DNA of 64,000 bases, from positions 11,160,878 through 11,224,877 of the forward strand of contig NW_002060943.1 in assembly GCF_000150275.1 (NCBI RefSeq), in the 5' to 3' direction. A model generated the notes under the pieces. The model did no database searches. It saw only the letters and a program-made list of their open reading frames with translations, and had not been told where the DNA came from. Of the stretch, positions 1-13,900 are shown piece after piece. The first letter of the stretch is position 1. The number at the start of each line of letters is the position of its first letter. Origin of the DNA: Trichoplax adhaerens (Eukaryota; Placozoa; Uniplacotomia; Trichoplacea; Trichoplacidae). The position numbers were made by a program, and so were the translations under genes.

Positions 1-57
1 TGGCTTAAAGCATTCAGTTTATCTAACTGCATATCTTAAACAAAACGCATTATCGTG

Positions 58-750
58 CTACCAGCTGTTAAACTTACATAAAATATCTTCTTCTTGTATT
101 TTTTGACAACGAGTTCGAATATCATTCAAAATTGCAAGACATTTCTTTAGTTGGCCTGAATTACCTAATAGAGATGCCATTTCGGCCAATATAAGAGTTT
201 CATTCGATGGATCATCTATTCGTCTAAAAATATCACGAGAATTCTTATAACAAGTTAAAGCCTGATTAAAATTATCAGACTTTGTCCAGCAATATCCAAG
301 TTTCGATAAAACAATCGCCTGCATATCGAGCTTTTTTATTTCTCTATATCCGCAAAGTGCTAGATCAAAATACATTATTGCTTCTGAAAATAAATTTAGG
401 GAAAGTTTGCTTAAGCCAATATTATAGTAAATTTCGAAGGTCAGCTCATCTTCCGTAGCCTTTTCTTCTGGTATGGCTTCCTTAAAGCGTTTTAATGCCT
501 CCTTATGTCGACCTTGCCTCGCATAACAAATTCCAGCTAAAAGTAAGCATTGATATTTTAATTTAATGTAAGTAACCTCTAGATTATCTGCCTTATCTAT
601 TGCTTCTTCAAATATTTCGATCGCTTTTTCAATGTTATCTTTTTTTAAATATTTTGATGCTCTGCGATATAAATTTACTACTTCCTTACGCTGTACCAAT
701 GCTGAATCGATTTTTATGTTCGCATTGCTAGTCTTGTTATCGAACTTCAT
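58..750 (-). CDS. TPR-repeat protein, partial (runs off the left edge)
   Basis: An open frame of 230 codons starts at the ATG at 750. It is made of helix-turn-helix repeats of about 34-40 residues with TPR spacing (roughly residues 26-60, 66-100, 103-140, 143-178, 183-217), with repeated A-x-x-x-F/Y and G-x-C/Y-Y positions. No signal peptide or membrane segment is visible. A consensus donor (GTAAGT on the minus strand, intron starting at 77) lies just before the in-frame stop at 58. The true exon therefore probably ends at 78 and the protein continues beyond the window, which makes the apparent C-terminus artificial. TPR arrays are protein-interaction scaffolds. The repeats alone do not tell me which family this is, and the partner is unknown. 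Confidence 0.7.
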   Translation of the reverse strand: MKFDNKTSNANIKIDSALVQRKEVVNLYRRASKYLKKDNIEKAIEIFEEAIDKADNLEVTYIKLKYQCLLLAGICYARQGRHKEALKRFKEAIPEEKATEDELTFEIYYNIGLSKLSLNLFSEAIMYFDLALCGYREIKKLDMQAIVLSKLGYCWTKSDNFNQALTCYKNSRDIFRRIDDPSNETLILAEMASLLGNSGQLKKCLAILNDIRTRCQKIQEEDILCKFNSW

Positions 751-2498
751 GATGTTATTGCTAATAATTTTATTACCCGCATTTAATGAAGAACTTCTTT
801 GCTGACGATGTGTAAGTTAACCAGAAAATATGCGTATGATTATCGCCTGACCACTTCTGTAGATAACGTTTATGATGTTATACATTCCATTAATAAGCCG
901 ATTATATGCTTGTAAGTTTAATGCGTATCGTTACTCACTATGGCTTCAATTGAGACTGTACTGTTCGAAATTCCATCGATTTACGCATACTGTATCAACT
1001 ATAATTTTATATTAGAACTATTTGCTCTGCCGGTGTATTTTCAGCCCATATTATATTTATAGACAAGTTTACTGGTTGCTACGGTAACCAGATAAATCGT
1101 ATGTGACAGTACGTACTTTTTGTAAGACTACCATTACAGGGCGTGGCGAGCCCTCTAAAATGGTTGAAAGATACTCAGCTATAGTGTTGCCATAAATTGT
1201 ATCTTTAAATTGTGAAGAAATGGACTTTCAATTTGGCTCCAATTCCATACAGACAGATCAGTACAACATTGAGCAATTGGCTCTTGATATTTTGATTACT
1301 TTCTATCGCAGTATTGAATAATCCTATTTCTTTCAAGTTTCTAATATAAACTATTAGTCGCTTTTACATACTCGGTCGCTCCAAGCATTTTACAACTCAC
1401 GTCGTAATACTGGTCTATACAGTAGGGTGCGTTTAGTATGGCTTGACGCTATTAGTGGCACTGATGGCTAATTACCGTACAGTGTACTGTAGTGTTGTGC
1501 AATAGAGTGAAAAGGCAACCCGAACCCGATCAAATGGTTGATTTTTCTAGCCCAAAATGAGTGCAATTGCTATACAAACACTGTATCACTATAGAAATTT
1601 TTAACCCGAATCCCGCCCTCGAGTCGGGTTTAAATGGGGTTTCGTAGTAAATACATGAAGATACTGAACTAATTGAGTGCATGTACAGTATGCAGAACGC
1701 GATATTGAGGGCTGTACGAGTTTACTGTAGAGTATGGTACAGTACTTAGGGTATTCGCAGAATCGCGTAAAATTGTGATGCCCAACCAAAATTCAATATC
1801 CTTTACTTCATAGAAACGATTCTAATAACTAACCACGCTGAAGCTTACATACTTCATATTGACCATTTTATTTTATTTTATTCTTTATCTATAAATGTTA
1901 TAAATAAAGCACAGAATATATTACAAATTACATATTTAGATTCTTAGGATAACGTACAGATGATTGCATTTTGTTAAAAAGCAATGCGATAATTTATAAT
2001 TGGCAAGAAATATACAATTAATCTTTGTCAGTCCCTCGGATATTATCAGATAACTGTAGTTATGAATTGTGAGCTGCACCGGATTTGCATTTTCTCCACG
2101 TCGGATGTTTACTTTATAAGTCGTAGTAATTATAATTATATTAAGATTTCTTCTAAGAATCAGTGTAAATTAAGAGTTATCTTAAAGACTTGAACTCCAT
2201 AAAGGAACGATGTTACCTAAGGTTACACATCTTAAAGCAATAAGTTTTCCGCATAGTCTTCAGCATTTATATCACCACATAATTGCATGAAAGGCATTTA
2301 AGTTCACAATAACGCTTGTTCTACTGAAAATAAAATCTCATACAATTACTATGGGCCCAAAATTATGAAGATAATTGAGCGATATAGTGGTGAAAGCCGT
2401 CATAAAGAATGTATTAGGGCCTACACAAGGTTTTGCCGGAAGCTAACTCACTAATAGATACTGGGTCTTGCTGGAGTATTACTGTTAGGCCAGACATG
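751..2498. other. Intergenic, no gene seen
   Basis: This stretch lies between the start of the TPR gene and the stop of the aminotransferase gene. It should hold the TPR promoter and the aminotransferase 3' UTR. Minus-strand AATAAA motifs occur as TTTATT around 1865-1885, about 620 bases past the aminotransferase stop, and could be its poly(A) signal. The 62-codon frame at 1601-1789 has no recognisable feature. Confidence 0.5.
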
Positions 2499-5400
2499 TT
2501 AATGGCATTTACCATTAGCAATATATCTATGCGCATTACAAAAGTCGGCAATACGACAACAGGCAACTTTAAGCATATCTTCGGGTACGGTAAGAACAAT
2601 TCGGAAAAAGCCTTCATATGAGAAACACTGGAAGCGTATACACAAAGTTAGTTAATCTCAGTACGGCCTGAATAATAACAGCAAAATTTTAATCACAATT
2701 ACGCTATCATCTTACCCTTCCAGGTATACATGATACGGACTCATCTTCATAAAGCTTATGAGTAAACTCTAGATCACTTTCAAAGCCAGTAAACCGTTCA
2801 ATATCTATTCCGATCTATGTAATTGAATGAATTTTGATTAGAAAGGATGTGATATATACTTTATGTAAATCAAGAAGCTATAGGGTACACTTTTAAGAGT
2901 TAATCTGTAGGTTAAAGACTGAATTTATATTAGCGTCTACTTCAGATATCGTACCATCATATACATAGAGCCTTTAGGCATTATTGGGTTCAATCCATCG
3001 ATATTTTTCAATGAATTGTACGCAAGATGCGCATTTCCCTATTAATAATTAATTTAAGTAAATTATTCTAATTACACATCAACTACTAGGTTAAGCATAA
3101 TAACCGCCAGAAAATCGTATTTAACAATGTAAAGACAATAACCAAAGAACGGCAGGATACCTCAATTACTTTCATGACACTAGTGTAAAACTCTTGTGGA
3201 GTTTCTTTCAACATTTCAGGGATCGCTGCTTGGATAAGAGTATTTGGTCCTAAAATTCTTTGCGATAAGCTATGCAGAGCAGCACGAATCTAAAATTTTA
3301 AAGAGATTAATTAGCAATAAGCTGACGATCCACAAATTATCAGGTGTATATAAGGTACATTTCTTATATCTTACTGTTAACAATAGCTATAACTTTAACA
3401 CTAGCACCAGGCCTATGTAAGCAAATAATATAATAATGTTTTCTACGTCTGCCAAACCTCTTTAGAAAAAATTTCATTCCTGTCATGAATAAATATCCAA
3501 CCGAAGCGCCATCCAGGTACGACAAATCTAATTATAGAAATAAAATAATTAAACCTTATATTTAATACACAAAGAACAGGCTTTGCCCGTTATAGAGATC
3601 CAGTTACAAGATAACATGCAAGGACTCGCAAAAAAACATCATTCTGGATACGACGTTACAGTTTGCAATGTTAAAACCTCCAGCTTTTAGCTCTTGCTAA
3701 ATATCTACCTTTTGGCAATTCCCCCGCATGATAATATTGGCACGGTACTTGTTAGAGATGCAATCGGATAGAACGCAGCATCAGAGAATACCTGAGATTA
3801 AAATTTCGAAGCCAATTTTAGTTGATGTATTCTATAGCTGCTAAATAATAGCAAAAAGTAATTTTAATTTGTTCTCAATAATCATTCATTAATTAAATTA
3901 AAGGACTATATTTACATCTAAATAGAAAATAATGCTTAAAATACATTTCTGATTTTAATTTAGTATTCAGAATAATCATTGGCAGATTCGATGACAATTG
4001 CGCATACACTTTCGTAATACTAATACTGCATCTATAGATACGAAACATTATTTCATTATATTATATTTAACACTAATTGGATAGTAACTTAGATTCTAAT
4101 CAGCTAGATTGTGTACAGTTGCATGATTTGTATTCTAACCATGTCTCGATAAACCTCATCGGCAACAATAGGAATTTTAAATTGTTCGGCAACTAACCAA
4201 GTATACAAGAAAAAGAATCGTGTTAAATGCCTTACTCTATTTCGTAAAGCGATCTTATACTACTGAATATCTAAATTATAGCATTACGCTATACTCAATA
4301 TACCTTGTAATATTTCCTGCAGATGGTCCCTCGAGAATACAGACCCACAAGGATTTGAAGGATTAATAATTACTATAGCGCGTGTTCGGTCATCGATGAG
4401 TGAAATCATATGTTGTATATCAACTTCCCAATCTCGTTCAGGCTGAAGCCAAGAATTACAATAATAGAAAAACAATAATCATATCAACGAATTTTATCTA
4501 GGACTGGAAAAGGCCACCATTCAAATTGTTCAGTAAAAGTCAATATTTTGGATCAATTCTTTCATTTAGCTACAAAAACTTATGATGTTATTATGTTGTT
4601 TAGTAGATCAAATCAAGTTCGTAGTTTAATAATTTATAGTATCACAATACAGTAACTAAATTACATTTGGGCTACGTACTGTATTGCACAGTTGCCCGGT
4701 ACGTATGTAACCTGTGTCGGTCTTTACTATTAAGTATTGTAGTCTATTTGCGTCGGTATTGCTTATGGCAACAATATAAACTCTTTCGATTATGTGACTG
4801 CGGCTATAGATAGAAAAGCCTATGGTCACCTACCATCAATTTATAAAGCTTCACATCTATGTGCAATCCTTTTAGAAGTGTAGAGTACAACGCGAAACCG
4901 GGCATAGGTGAAAGAATGTTATCACCAGCATTGACCAAACCGGTTAGCGCTATTTCGATAGCACCAGAGCACCCACTAGTCAAGATAACGTCCTATTTAC
5001 AAAAATTCATAATATTCATTTATTTAAGTTAATATCAGTTCAGACGCAATTAATTATGCATTATGTCAAAGTATATACACACTGTATTGCATAATAATTA
5101 AAATATGACTATAAAAGCTTAACTTTACTCTATTGCCACTACGGGAAAGTCTTGTTAAATTTCAAAAACGACAATTACAACATTATCACAGCTAGAGCAG
5201 ACAGACAATACATGAATATAGTACTGTACGTACAGTATACATATCTACACAATCCAATATTTTAACGCAGAATTACAGTACAATATAACTATGAAAGTCG
5301 ACTTTTTGAAATGGCGTTATTAAGGATATTTTTGTGAAAATTGTTAGGATTTGAAGTATAAAACATTATTTTAATATGTCAGCAGACTACCGCTTTCGCT

Positions 5401-6237
5401 AACTACAGATTATTTTATCGAATTATGGATGTGGCTACCGATTACAGTCAAAATATAACTGTCTATACTTACATTGCCAGTGAATTCCATTCCAGACCTG
5501 GAGTAAAATTTTGCCAGGGCATCACGCGTTTTTTTATATCCTTTAACATAAGGAATACGAAAGAAGTTATCATCAACGCTAATATTTAAAACTCCGATAC
5601 TTGATAACGTAAAACATACCAATCGCACAAAAACTGTTTTGTCAACTCTCAATTTTCGCAAAGAGATTATATCTATAAAATTGTCTTGAGTTACTAAGTT
5701 CCCCCAACGCTGTAAAGTAGCACAGAATGCCTAACTATTCTCAATGTATACGTTATAATTCTCAACTTACCAATAGATGGGCTGTAACCATTGTTAGCGC
5801 ATGTCAAAGTGGCTTTGGTTACTGCGTTTATAGCAGATTCTGGGGGCTGCAAATTACCAAAAATAGTGGGATCCCCTATGAAATAATACAAAATTAAATC
5901 ATATTAATTAATTCGCAAAGACTGGAGCGATACATAAAAATTATTTCTTCTCTCAAAATAAGACGAATACGGTACGGTACGTACGAGCTAGGTGTACAGC
6001 AGTCGTATTTTATTCCACTTCTAACATATACTGTACACGATGACAAATTGACTACGTATCAAAATAACAACGCATTTTCAAGGTAAGCATGAATTAAATG
6101 AAAAATGTACCAATGTTTAACGGTATCAAAGTTTTGGCTTGGTTCGGTTTCGCTGGAAGACTTTCGACATATTTTCGAATAGGATTGAAAGTGTTGCGTG
6201 CTAAGAATGAAGACTTGACTTCCCAGTTTTTCGACAT
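2499..6237 (-). CDS. TAT: Tyrosine aminotransferase, 12 exons, intact
   Basis: PLP-dependent class I aminotransferase converting tyrosine and 2-oxoglutarate to 4-hydroxyphenylpyruvate and glutamate, the first step of tyrosine catabolism in the cytosol. Exons: 6237-6111, 5875-5771, 5540-5473, 4992-4834, 4442-4304, 4192-4140, 3791-3709, 3527-3458, 3289-3161, 3038-2955, 2814-2716, 2627-2499. All are GT-AG bounded and in phase, giving 414 residues (human about 454). Seen in the translation: N-terminal TFNPIR block; [34 protein letters not shown] (Asp211 and Tyr214, PLP contacts); SCGGIAKRF with the Schiff-base Lys244; [18 protein letters not shown] with Arg381, the likely substrate carboxylate binder. 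The start at 6237 is preceded by an in-frame TAA four codons upstream. Compared with the human enzyme the N-terminus is short. All catalytic residues are present, so I take it as functional. Confidence 0.95.
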
Positions 6238-7762
6238 CTTCTTTTTTCGTTATCTTCTTTTTTCGTTATCTGCAACAAAGACGCACCATTTTAGAGTAAA
6301 GATAAAAAGGATTACGTTAACTCAAAATTTTCACACCAAGGTACTTTTTGTAGGTTGTAAAAGGACTAACAAGGTGTCAAGATCGTATCAATAAAAAAAT
6401 AAATATTGTGTGTAATTCTCCTAGGGTTGGTTCAGTTACTCCTACAGACGAAATTGCCTATGATTTTCCGTTATAGTTTTTACTGATAGAGATGGCAAAC
6501 TTACCATGCATAGGACCATCAAAATATACTTTACTGTGTACGTATTAAGAAGCAAATTACAGTGTGGACCTTTACGTGTTCTATTTTTAATCTATCATTG
6601 ATTCTAAAATCTATATATAGGGTGGTCTCCAGAACGGCATAGTATACTGTACAGCATGATTGTTTACTTCTATTACTTCGGTCAAACACGTTGATGACCG
6701 TTTGGCGCTAAGTGGGGGCGGGGCGGAGTATGTGTTGTCTACGGAAAACAGTACAGTACTATTAACATTAAGGTGAGCGATCATACTGCAACATCTGTGC
6801 TATGAATGACTTTGGAAAGAAATTGTAGTAGGTAGCTAACATATGGAGACATCATTCCTACATTTCATTGTAGTAGAATGATTTACAAGTTCGCTAGATG
6901 TACATTATACATAAGTCATGACGGTATCACTAGTTTGTCAAATGCAGTGTGTTGCGATTAAATGCATGGGTTACATGAACAGTATCCAGTTGGTTAATAG
7001 AATGAAATTGAGAAATTAGAATTATTTCCTAGCAATAATTCTGCAGTGTTGTAATAAATAGTAAAGCACATTACGCGATAAGAAAACTGTAACTTACACC
7101 AATATTGAACATAACTATACTCGTACAGTAATTTAATATAAATACTAACTCCTGTGTTAGCATAGTGTAGAACTAATACAAAACTGCTCACTAATATACC
7201 GCATATAAAGCATATACTGTACTGCATCGTGAATGTGCGATTCGACTAATTAATTTAAGGGAACAAGTACCATACTGTACTAAATGGCACATCTATCGAT
7301 GATACAGTGAAATCAAAGGAACATTTATAATCAATATTAGAGACGGTTTCGGATTCAATATTTGAATATTTTTAAGTAACTTCGATCCGAATTTACCGCA
7401 TAGTTTACTTTCTTACGGCTTCTATTTTCAAGAACTTGGCCCACTGAGTAGCGCTGTAAAAATGCTGTAAACAACCAGTAACTTGTTACAGTTAAATACC
7501 TGTATATGCACATGAATGAACTGTAACCGTGAATGCGTTTGTAAACCAAGGTTACTGAAAGAATATCTACTGTGTTTTGTAATCTTAGCCCTAGGATCTC
7601 TTCAAGAAACTGACAATTAAATTGCACTGTACACGATAAAATCCACAGTTAACCTATATACTAGTATAGGAAATACTGTTCTGTATAGTTGAGTTGTTGA
7701 TAAAACAGTTTCTAGGTCAGAGCTCAGAGCTAAAAGAGAATCTCAATTAGCATACGATATGC

Positions 7763-7810
7763 AGTGTACTGTACAGTACTAGTGTACTACCTGGTACAGT
7801 ACAGTAGTAT
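7763..7810. repeat. ACAGT/ACTGT palindromic pentamer cluster
   Basis: A short cluster built from GTACAGTAC and TACTGTAC units on both strands, with AGTGTACTAC spacers. It is the first of several such clusters in the TAT upstream region. Confidence 0.6.
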
Positions 7811-8378
7811 ACTAAGTTATAGTAGTAGCTGTTAGTAGACTACTGTATATGAATCGAATATTGAAAACAACACTACGGAGACTAGTCTACTCTACTGTAG
7901 AGCAAGAAGCAATAGTACAGTAGCATAGTGTGTGCTTTTAAATTGTTTTCAGGTTGGCAGTAGTAATGTAGAGCGATATTTCCGTAGTTATTAGCAAACC
8001 AGCAATAAATCTATGATGAATCATTACTGAATTTACTGTACTGTACTGTATTGCAGAAGCAGCTTACCGCAATCAGCTAGGCTCCTAAATGAATGATGCG
8101 GACTAATCCAAATTCCTCTCTTGATGCACTTGAAGGTAGACCAAGGATGATCGATTAAATTGATCAAAAGCAGTACGGCACCTTGTAGTTACAAGATAAC
8201 TCCAAGAAGCTTCAGATACTTTAATAAAATCAATCAAAGTGAGTTCAAAGGGAACGCTGCGAAGAAAGTGTTGTGAAATACAATTCAATCTGCAAGCTTT
8301 ACACGTACAGTCAGACTAATCTATATAGAGCTTTTTTAGGACGTTAAATACAGTACTGAACTTTTGCATAGCGACGGT

Positions 8379-8604
8379 GTACAGTACAGTACAGTACAGT
8401 ATGTGTAATTGTACAGTACTGTACACTGTACAGTACAATCAGTCATGAATCTCATGATGCAATTTAATGCAATAATGCAGAACAGTACAGTACTGTACAG
8501 CTAAAGACTCTAAGCCTCCAACAAGTACTGTACAGTACTTTTCAGACATTCATCAGACTTTGCGATATTGTACTGTACACTGTACAGCACATTTGTAAAC
8601 AAAT
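8379..8604. repeat. ACAGT/ACTGT palindromic pentamer array
   Basis: Four tight runs at about 8379-8436, 8485-8500, 8524-8540 and 8568-8589. The pentamer ACAGT is repeated head-to-tail and then flips to ACTGT, so each flip creates a GTAC-centred palindrome. The runs could form hairpins. No open reading is meaningful through them. Confidence 0.75.
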
Positions 8605-8793
8605 TGCCACTTTGATACTTTTGACAGTACGGTTACTCTTTTGATCTATCGTTTAATTTTTGTTATTATATTAACATATACAGTATATATATTAATATCA
8701 ACCATGTTATCAACCAACAGCAACCTGACTCATTCACCAATTGCAAAGTTAACATGAATAATGATAATCAAAGCTTTGACTCGGTGACTTCGT

Positions 8794-9119
8794 TGTACAG
8801 TACTGTACTGTACATGCACAAAGTCGGTTTGCTGGTACTGTATGGAAAATACTGTACAGTACAGTACTGTATTAGAAAATCCTCCCACACTTTTGTTCTC
8901 TACTGTACAATTGTACTGTACTGTACATACGGTAGGTAATCTTTACCATACGGTACCTTACATGTACAGTACAGTACAGTACAGTACACACTACTGCAGT
9001 AATAACTGCTACAGTACTGCGCTGTAAATACTGTACAGTACAATACAGTGTACTGTAGACCAGCGAGTTCAACTACTGTACACTGTACAGTACTGTACAC
9101 TGTACAGTAGTGTACAGTA
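8794..9119. repeat. ACAGT/ACTGT palindromic pentamer array (largest in left half)
   Basis: Successive runs of (ACAGT)n and (ACTGT)n, with point changes and short unique spacers, fill most of this interval. Because the unit is 5 bp, translation gives Y-C-T-V-Q-Y-S-T-like peptides in several frames on both strands. This explains the overlapping 60-66 codon open frames here. Confidence 0.75.
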
Positions 9120-10454
9120 TTGCGAAATCAAATCAAATTTATTTAGATGCAGTATGACGCAGCATGCCGCATGCCGAGTTACTGTAATAAGTGTCTATGT
9201 GGCGTGTTACCTGAAATCAGAAATAGGTGACCTCACGCACGTCAAAAAAACATCAAGTGATGTCCTGTTTAATTTATTTTAATGGTGCAATACGGATTGC
9301 ATGAGTAATCCGAGTTTTCATTTAGGGATTTATGTACGGTACTAGAGATACAAATATCAACGCTACTTAGTCAAGCCAGAGATTATCCATTTTTCAAGTT
9401 TTAATGGCGTCCAAGCACGATACGTCGTCTACTGTACAGGGTAGAGCAGCACATTACTGTCTGGAAGTCAAAATCAAAGGGCATTTGCTTAATTGGAAAT
9501 GATTGAATCAATCTATCCTTTGTGATTACAAAACACAAGGACTTCAAGATGGAGCTCACAGTATGATCTACGCGTGAAAAAGCGCGCACTGATTGGTAGC
9601 GGTAAATCAGGCGATTATTGGTTCCTCGATTCGGACAAGGCCCCCGGCCTCGCCATGTGACCTCCATTTGTCGCTTTATAATAACTTTTATAACGTATTA
9701 TCAAAAATAACCTTGATACGTAGTCCCGCCCGCTTATGCTCTCATTATATTATATTACTAACAGTACAGTGTACATTATATTTATTATTAATTAATTAAT
9801 TTTTTTTTTTTTCAGGATGTATATGTCACGGTCCAACTACATACAGTACTATTGTACAGTATATTTGTATTTGCTTCAAATTAGCAACGAAATAGTATAG
9901 AATAGTATTTACGTGTCTATGTCGTTGTAATAAGTATTATATATATATGACATATACACACACTTCATCGTCCATCAAGGAGCTTCTGTCATAGTTTGGC
10001 TGCTACGAGTGCTATTTCATCTAGCTCTTAGCTCTCTACTGTCACGAATAATGATATATTTAGTATACTGTAGTGTAAATATTGTACAGCATTGTATCAG
10101 AGCAGCTCACTGTTAAGCCCTACCCCACATCAGAAACCTTGACACTGGGATCTACCCCACACCCCATATTGTATTGTTCTCGAAACTTCTTAGCACGAGC
10201 TGTATATACATTGTACAGTACTATGTAATCATCAATCGGCAGGCATCTGCGATGACTGACAATAGCAGTAGGCTTGGGCCATCAATCAGTTAATGACTAC
10301 GGTTTAATTTATACACATTATAACTGTCATAATATTACTGTATCGATATATATATATGTCATATAAATACTGCATACTGTACTGCATATTAACGGATGCC
10401 ATTGGGTACTTCGATGATGTTGGAGACTGATAGATAATGATATTAAATTAGGAA

Positions 10455-10949
10455 NNNNNNNNNNNNNNNNNNNNNNNNNNNNNNNNNNNNNNNNNNNNNN
10501 NNNNNNNNNNNNNNNNNNNNNNNNNNNNNNNNNNNNNNNNNNNNNNNNNNNNNNNNNNNNNNNNNNNNNNNNNNNNNNNNNNNNNNNNNNNNNNNNNNNN
10601 NNNNNNNNNNNNNNNNNNNNNNNNNNNNNNNNNNNNNNNNNNNNNNNNNNNNNNNNNNNNNNNNNNNNNNNNNNNNNNNNNNNNNNNNNNNNNNNNNNNN
10701 NNNNNNNNNNNNNNNNNNNNNNNNNNNNNNNNNNNNNNNNNNNNNNNNNNNNNNNNNNNNNNNNNNNNNNNNNNNNNNNNNNNNNNNNNNNNNNNNNNNN
10801 NNNNNNNNNNNNNNNNNNNNNNNNNNNNNNNNNNNNNNNNNNNNNNNNNNNNNNNNNNNNNNNNNNNNNNNNNNNNNNNNNNNNNNNNNNNNNNNNNNNN
10901 NNNNNNNNNNNNNNNNNNNNNNNNNNNNNNNNNNNNNNNNNNNNNNNNN
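10455..10949. other. Assembly gap (N run)
   Basis: 495 consecutive N characters. The sequence on both sides is AT-rich and non-coding as far as I can tell. Confidence 1.
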
Positions 10950-13900
10950 GTTTTTGAAGTGTAATAGTATAGCTCTGTAATAGGTAGATCGCAGTATTAT
11001 TTGACTGTCATCATTGATTATCTAAACTAAACTGGTTCTTTTCTTTAAAATGCCCAACGGCACCGTCGAAAACTGTACATGTACAAGATGAGTTATTTAA
11101 TTACGATCGATGCGCTCGCTACTATAGGTGCATTTTGCACCATAGCAAACTGTATTAATTTTTGACTGCATTAATAATAATCAGGATAATCTTCTTTAAT
11201 TACTATTATCACTTGATACGTACATTATAATGCGATACGTAAGTATGCAAACCGGTTTAATACATATACGTGTATATGTACGGCGAATTCACTTTATGCT
11301 CAATTGTTTGTGCTTATGCTATTCCGTACTACGGTAGTGTAGTCTGGGTACGTCCGCTTCCACTAAAAATCTCCTTTACCTTTCTCAAAAATTGTACAAG
11401 TCACTTCGAGACACTGTATGCTATCGTCGAATACTATAATTTACTACCAATCCTTTAATCCCATAGTTATTAAGATTTACATACAGAAATAGTATCGATA
11501 CTGTATCCAACCTTTATAACATTAAGGCAGTGGTGGTACCGCAAATTTCAGTGATAGAGTAGTTAACGTATTGCTATTTTACTATTACATTTCATATTTC
11601 AGAGCCACTCCATTATACTATACTATGTGCAAGGATTAGAGCTATTTGACACATGACGGGATTACATAGTGCATATTACTAACTTTTTGATATTTATTAA
11701 TAACATGTAAAAGCTGAGAATGTACTGATTAAAGTTGCACTACATCATTTTTGTATTCTACAAGGCCTGAGAGACTAAGATACAATATATCCGTCCTCTG
11801 AAGGTGTAAAAATGCACGCAAAAATTAATTAATAAAATAGTGGGTTGGCTTATAAATATTTCAACTGTAACAGCTATACAGCAGAAAGACATAAACAGTT
11901 TGTTAGCAGCAACAAATAAGCGGCTGTGCGGTTTTAGTTCGCATACTATAGTAATAAACATTGATTATGACCGTGTTCACACCTTCACCTATTTTGCAGC
12001 CTAAGTGCATAAATTGATTTCATTATTTTGGTAAGCTGTAAGGCAGTTTTAATTGGGTCCATCAATTTTTTATTTAAATTCTATAATTATCAATAAAACT
12101 TTGTTACATATGGCTAACTTTTCGTAAATGGTTGGGCTTAAACTTTAATCCACAGTATGTTATTCCAGATAAGACATAATCAAAGTAATTTTATTTATTA
12201 ATTATTGATACCATGAATCAATAATAAATGACTTGTAGTAAATTATCCAATAACAGACATCTCTATTTCGCGTAAGCAATGTAACAGGACATAGTAAATT
12301 ACTTCGAGATTGATAACATGCTTTACTTCTACCCTACATATTACAGGAAGAGAAAGATAATGTTAAATTTTTACGTTTTTAATTGCTGATTATTCAGTAA
12401 CTAATACGAGAGAATTGTTAGGTACACCCATGACCTCGGAGATAGGTCAATTCCTAATCACAAAGGGGATGCATTTATTAGAAAAAGAGCTGACGTCATA
12501 CGTAAAATACTTGTTTATTAATTTTTATTGATACTGAATATTGAAATTTTTTATAATATGATATAAAAAATGAGTAATTGTAGCAATTAGCACAAGTCTT
12601 CTGGAACTGTTTTTCTTGTACAAAATTGCTATATACAGGTATCAGCACGAGGTAAGCTATTACGCTTAGATATTTGAGATAATACAAAGGTCCTTTATTA
12701 AAATAGGACATACATAATCCTACCATTATCATTACAAGTATCATTAGTGGCGACCAGTAAGAATCAAATGGTAATTATCTAGCAATAGGTGAAACTTTCT
12801 AGACTCAATTTACGAGATGTTAAAAGCAACAGTAATAAAATTCAATTCAATATCAGTAGCTCCAACAGAAACCAATGATGCAGCAATGCAGTCTATATGC
12901 TTGCCTACTCAAATATAGTAAGCGAGCTGAGAAATACACCAACCAAATTAGGATATCTAGAAAGTGATATATTAGATGCCGTAGCATCTTAACGGTACCT
13001 TCAAGAGATTATAAGATCATAAGGCGATTTTAATATCTTAAAATCGATAAACTGGACATCAAATTATTCTATCGTGTTAAATGCGTCTTGATGGCTTTGT
13101 CTTGGTAGTTATTTTACAAAATTGTGAGTTATTACTCGTAATTAGAGTTAGATACCACCAAATAAGCTGTTCAGATACAGTAAATCGTTAATTAGTGTAT
13201 TGTAGGGATGCAGAACTGCAAAAAATTTTAGATTCAATAATGAAGATTTTAATATATCTCTTGACGCTAGCAATAGAAAATTGTCAGTGTTGGGCTCGAT
13301 GTTTACAAACGAACAGCAGATAGCTACTAATAAAGTCATGTTAATAGCAAAAATACTACTTTTCTCTATGTGTAGACGTAAGCTTTTGATATACATATTT
13401 TCACACTTTGAAACCTTTCAATCTTTAATTCTATCACAACAATAAAGTTTAGATGTTAGCTGAATGCTCTAGCTAATCTATTGTGTATTATGACTTTGTT
13501 ATAGCAATATAAATTATACATATAAAATGTGATTAACTGATAAAAATGCGTGAATATAACTTTATGTCCACAATGCAGTGTTGCTATGTTGATAATGAAG
13601 CTGTCTATTCTGTGAAGATATAGACGTATGATACCGGCTATCCAAGCCAGAAAATTTAGATCATTCACTTATGAATATAAAGTTAAACTTATAAAAAAAA
13701 CTCTTTTAATAAAATACCGTAACTAAAGCTAACATAGACTAAATTAATCAACCAACATTAAGTTAAACTATTTCTTTTGCTTAGCCACACTAATTTATTT
13801 TTAAATTTTATAACATTTTGTGTAATTACACATTATTCTATTTTGGTTCAGATATGTAACGCTAATTTACTCTTGTAACATGCAATATTTGTGCGATCGT

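Larger units (their letters stand above)
6238..10454. other. Intergenic, repeat-rich, no gene seen
   Basis: This is the upstream region of the aminotransferase gene up to the assembly gap. It holds no convincing exon. Its second half is dominated by palindromic ACAGT/ACTGT runs, listed separately. A short stretch near 9565-9665 is visibly richer in G+C than its surroundings but has no coding signature I trust. The open frames here are either repeat translations or short and featureless. Confidence 0.5.

Noticed and set aside
6111-6237. A suspected one-base frameshift in TAT exon 1
   Set aside because: On recounting, the bases between the NPIR and AKPNQ codons total exactly 24, so the exon reads through in frame.
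6098-6394. 98-codon plus-strand frame
   Set aside because: It is antisense to the first TAT exon (6237-6111), which carries the TFNPIR block and joins in phase to the rest of the gene.
8754-9100. Four overlapping 60-66 codon open frames on both strands rich in Y, T, V, Q, S
   Set aside because: They are translations of the ACAGT/ACTGT pentamers. A 5-bp repeat without stop codons gives the same type of peptide in every frame.
12496-12744. 82-codon minus-strand frame with hydrophobic start
   Set aside because: AT-rich DNA readily gives Phe/Ile/Tyr/Lys-rich frames. No family resemblance, splice context or conserved motif is evident.
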